Positions 63,528 through 64,000 of a DNA stretch of 64,000 nt are shown one piece after another. How positions within the stretch are numbered: the stretch's first letter is position 1; each line of letters starts with the position of its first letter. The DNA lies in NCBI RefSeq assembly GCF_022008365.1, contig NZ_JAIRBA010000006.1, positions 62,001 through 126,000 on the forward strand, in the 5' to 3' direction. The DNA is from Aequorivita vitellina. GTDB taxonomy: Bacteria; Bacteroidota; Bacteroidia; Flavobacteriales; Flavobacteriaceae. The notes beneath the pieces were generated by a model. The model did not search any database. It had not been told where the DNA came from and saw only the letters and a list, made by a program, of their open reading frames with translations. Made by a program: the position numbers and the translations under genes.

Positions 63528-63761
63528 TTAATTTTTTACATCGGCCATTGAAGCTCCATAATTTATATGAAGCACATTCCCCGTAGGCGTAACTAACGCA
63601 GGTACAGATTTTACGCCTGCGTTTTCGGCGTCTTGAATTTTCGATTTTTCTTCTCCCAAATGCACCACATCAATGGTTGCGGGATCCATCAATTCCAGAA
63701 TTTCGTGTTCGGCACTTAAGCAAACCGGACAACCAGCGTGATAAAAAACAGATTTTTTCAT
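63528..63761 (-). CDS. Small glutaredoxin/thioredoxin-like protein
   Basis: A 77-residue thioredoxin-fold protein. The redox motif is CPVC in FYHAGCPVCLSAEHEI (Cys11, Cys14), followed by a cis-Pro-type segment VKSVPALVTPTGN. No signal peptide, so cytosolic. First gene of the three-gene run (with the exported protein and DUF2024) downstream of a MarR-type operator. A role in thiol or metal handling fits the cysteine-rich neighbours but is inference. Confidence 0.78.
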   Translation of the reverse strand: MKKSVFYHAGCPVCLSAEHEILELMDPATIDVVHLGEEKSKIQDAENAGVKSVPALVTPTGNVLHINYGASMADVKN

Positions 63762-63801
63762 AATTAATAAGAATTTAAGTTTGAAAGCAATATTGCTGCA
63801 A

Positions 63802-63824
63802 CAAATATAGTAAGGAATCCTAAC
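63802..63824 (-). promoter_or_regulatory. Promoter with MarR-type operator upstream of the thioredoxin-like gene
   Basis: Minus-strand TATATTTG (63802-63809) is a perfect TAnnTTTG, and GTTAGGATTCCTTAC (63810-63824) abuts it upstream. The core TTAGGATT and neighbouring CT/TAC match the site at the MarR promoter, so both transcripts probably share the regulator. Confidence 0.6.
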
Positions 63825-63935
63825 TAAATAGCATAATGCATAAAATATTTTTAATTAAACGTATCAAATCAATTGAAATACACCTAAAAAGAAAGGAAAA
63901 AAAGAGTGTTTTATAAGAAGTAAAAAAAGTAGAAA

Positions 63936-64000
63936 TTACTGCGAATACTGACCGTACGCACCATAACCCACATAAAAACCACTGCGACGCGAAGGACGCT
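63936..64000 (-). CDS. Possible 3' end of a minus-strand gene cut by the window edge
   Basis: The last 65 bases stay open on the minus strand and end in a TAA at 63936-63938. They would encode a Gly/Tyr-rich C-terminus, RRSGFYVGYGAYGQYSQ. Such a short open stretch can occur by chance, so this is tentative; the base composition is richer in GC than the spacer beside it, which favours coding. Confidence 0.35.
   Translation of the reverse strand, partial: RPSRRSGFYVGYGAYGQYSQ

Overview
The window reads as chromosomal DNA of a member of the Bacteroidota, most probably a (marine-type) Flavobacteriaceae. The support is low GC throughout, TAnnTTTG-type -7 promoter boxes, a secreted beta-helix protein with a type IX secretion C-terminal tail, menaquinone genes, SusD-free flavobacterial housekeeping operons, and many proteins of flavobacterial type. 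The genus cannot be read from the sequence. No tRNA, rRNA, insertion sequence, integrase or CRISPR array was seen, and no gene-free stretch exceeds about 285 bases.

Layout. 0-2.9 kb: SatD-like/DUF3307 pair and tilS. 3.1-7.6 kb: a glycolysis operon (pfkA, gap, sugar-kinase-like gene, pgi). 7.6-9.9 kb, minus strand: a Kazal lipoprotein, a propeptide-like exported protein and an exported protein with a His-Gly/Cys pair suggestive of a clan CD cysteine peptidase. 10.2-16.7 kb: comM-like ATPase, CAP protein, two-domain M16 lipoprotein, DUF2891 lipoprotein. 16.7-38.5 kb: one minus-strand locus of 18 genes encoding a complete phage-tail-like contractile injection system (eCIS / Afp-PVC-AlgoCIS family). 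38.8-41.3 kb, divergent from it: a four-gene membrane sensor / histidine kinase / response regulator cassette. 41.3-50.6 kb, minus strand: RluA-type pseudouridine synthase, panB, sdaA, dinB, a short dnaE, a membrane sulfatase-like protein. 50.7-56.5 kb: dnaK, T9SS beta-helix protein, BASS transporter, LRR protein. 56.6-61.8 kb: menaquinone genes (hotdog thioesterase, isochorismate synthase, menD) with a hydrolase and an S1-domain CvfB-like gene. 61.8-64 kb, minus strand: a small MarR-controlled regulon.

The centrepiece is the injection system. Transcription runs from a terminal cap protein (DUF4255) through sheath, two tube proteins, DUF5908, LysM hub adaptor, VgrG-like spike, PAAR tip, gp25 wedge, two large baseplate proteins, an unrecognised 875-residue protein at the fibre position and a tape-measure-family protein, to a cargo/assembly block: a two-TM coiled-coil protein, a DUF4157 protein, a 170-residue unknown and the AAA+ ATPase. 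The DUF4157 protein carries a peptidoglycan-binding repeat and a second, C-terminal HExxH...E metallopeptidase motif, making it the best candidate for the delivered effector. No capsid, terminase, integrase, holin or lysin is visible, and no TssJLM-type membrane complex.

Other points of interest: the dnaE-dinB translesion pair has two tandem TTGGA-N5-TCCAA palindromes wrapped around its -7 box with no LexA-like gene beside it; the MarR regulator has a C-terminal four-cysteine cluster and three related operator-like sites at two promoters; tandem 29-31 bp repeats precede the SatD-like gene; and a sigma-54-like site lies upstream of dnaK. All functional calls are by reading and memory of families; no search was run.
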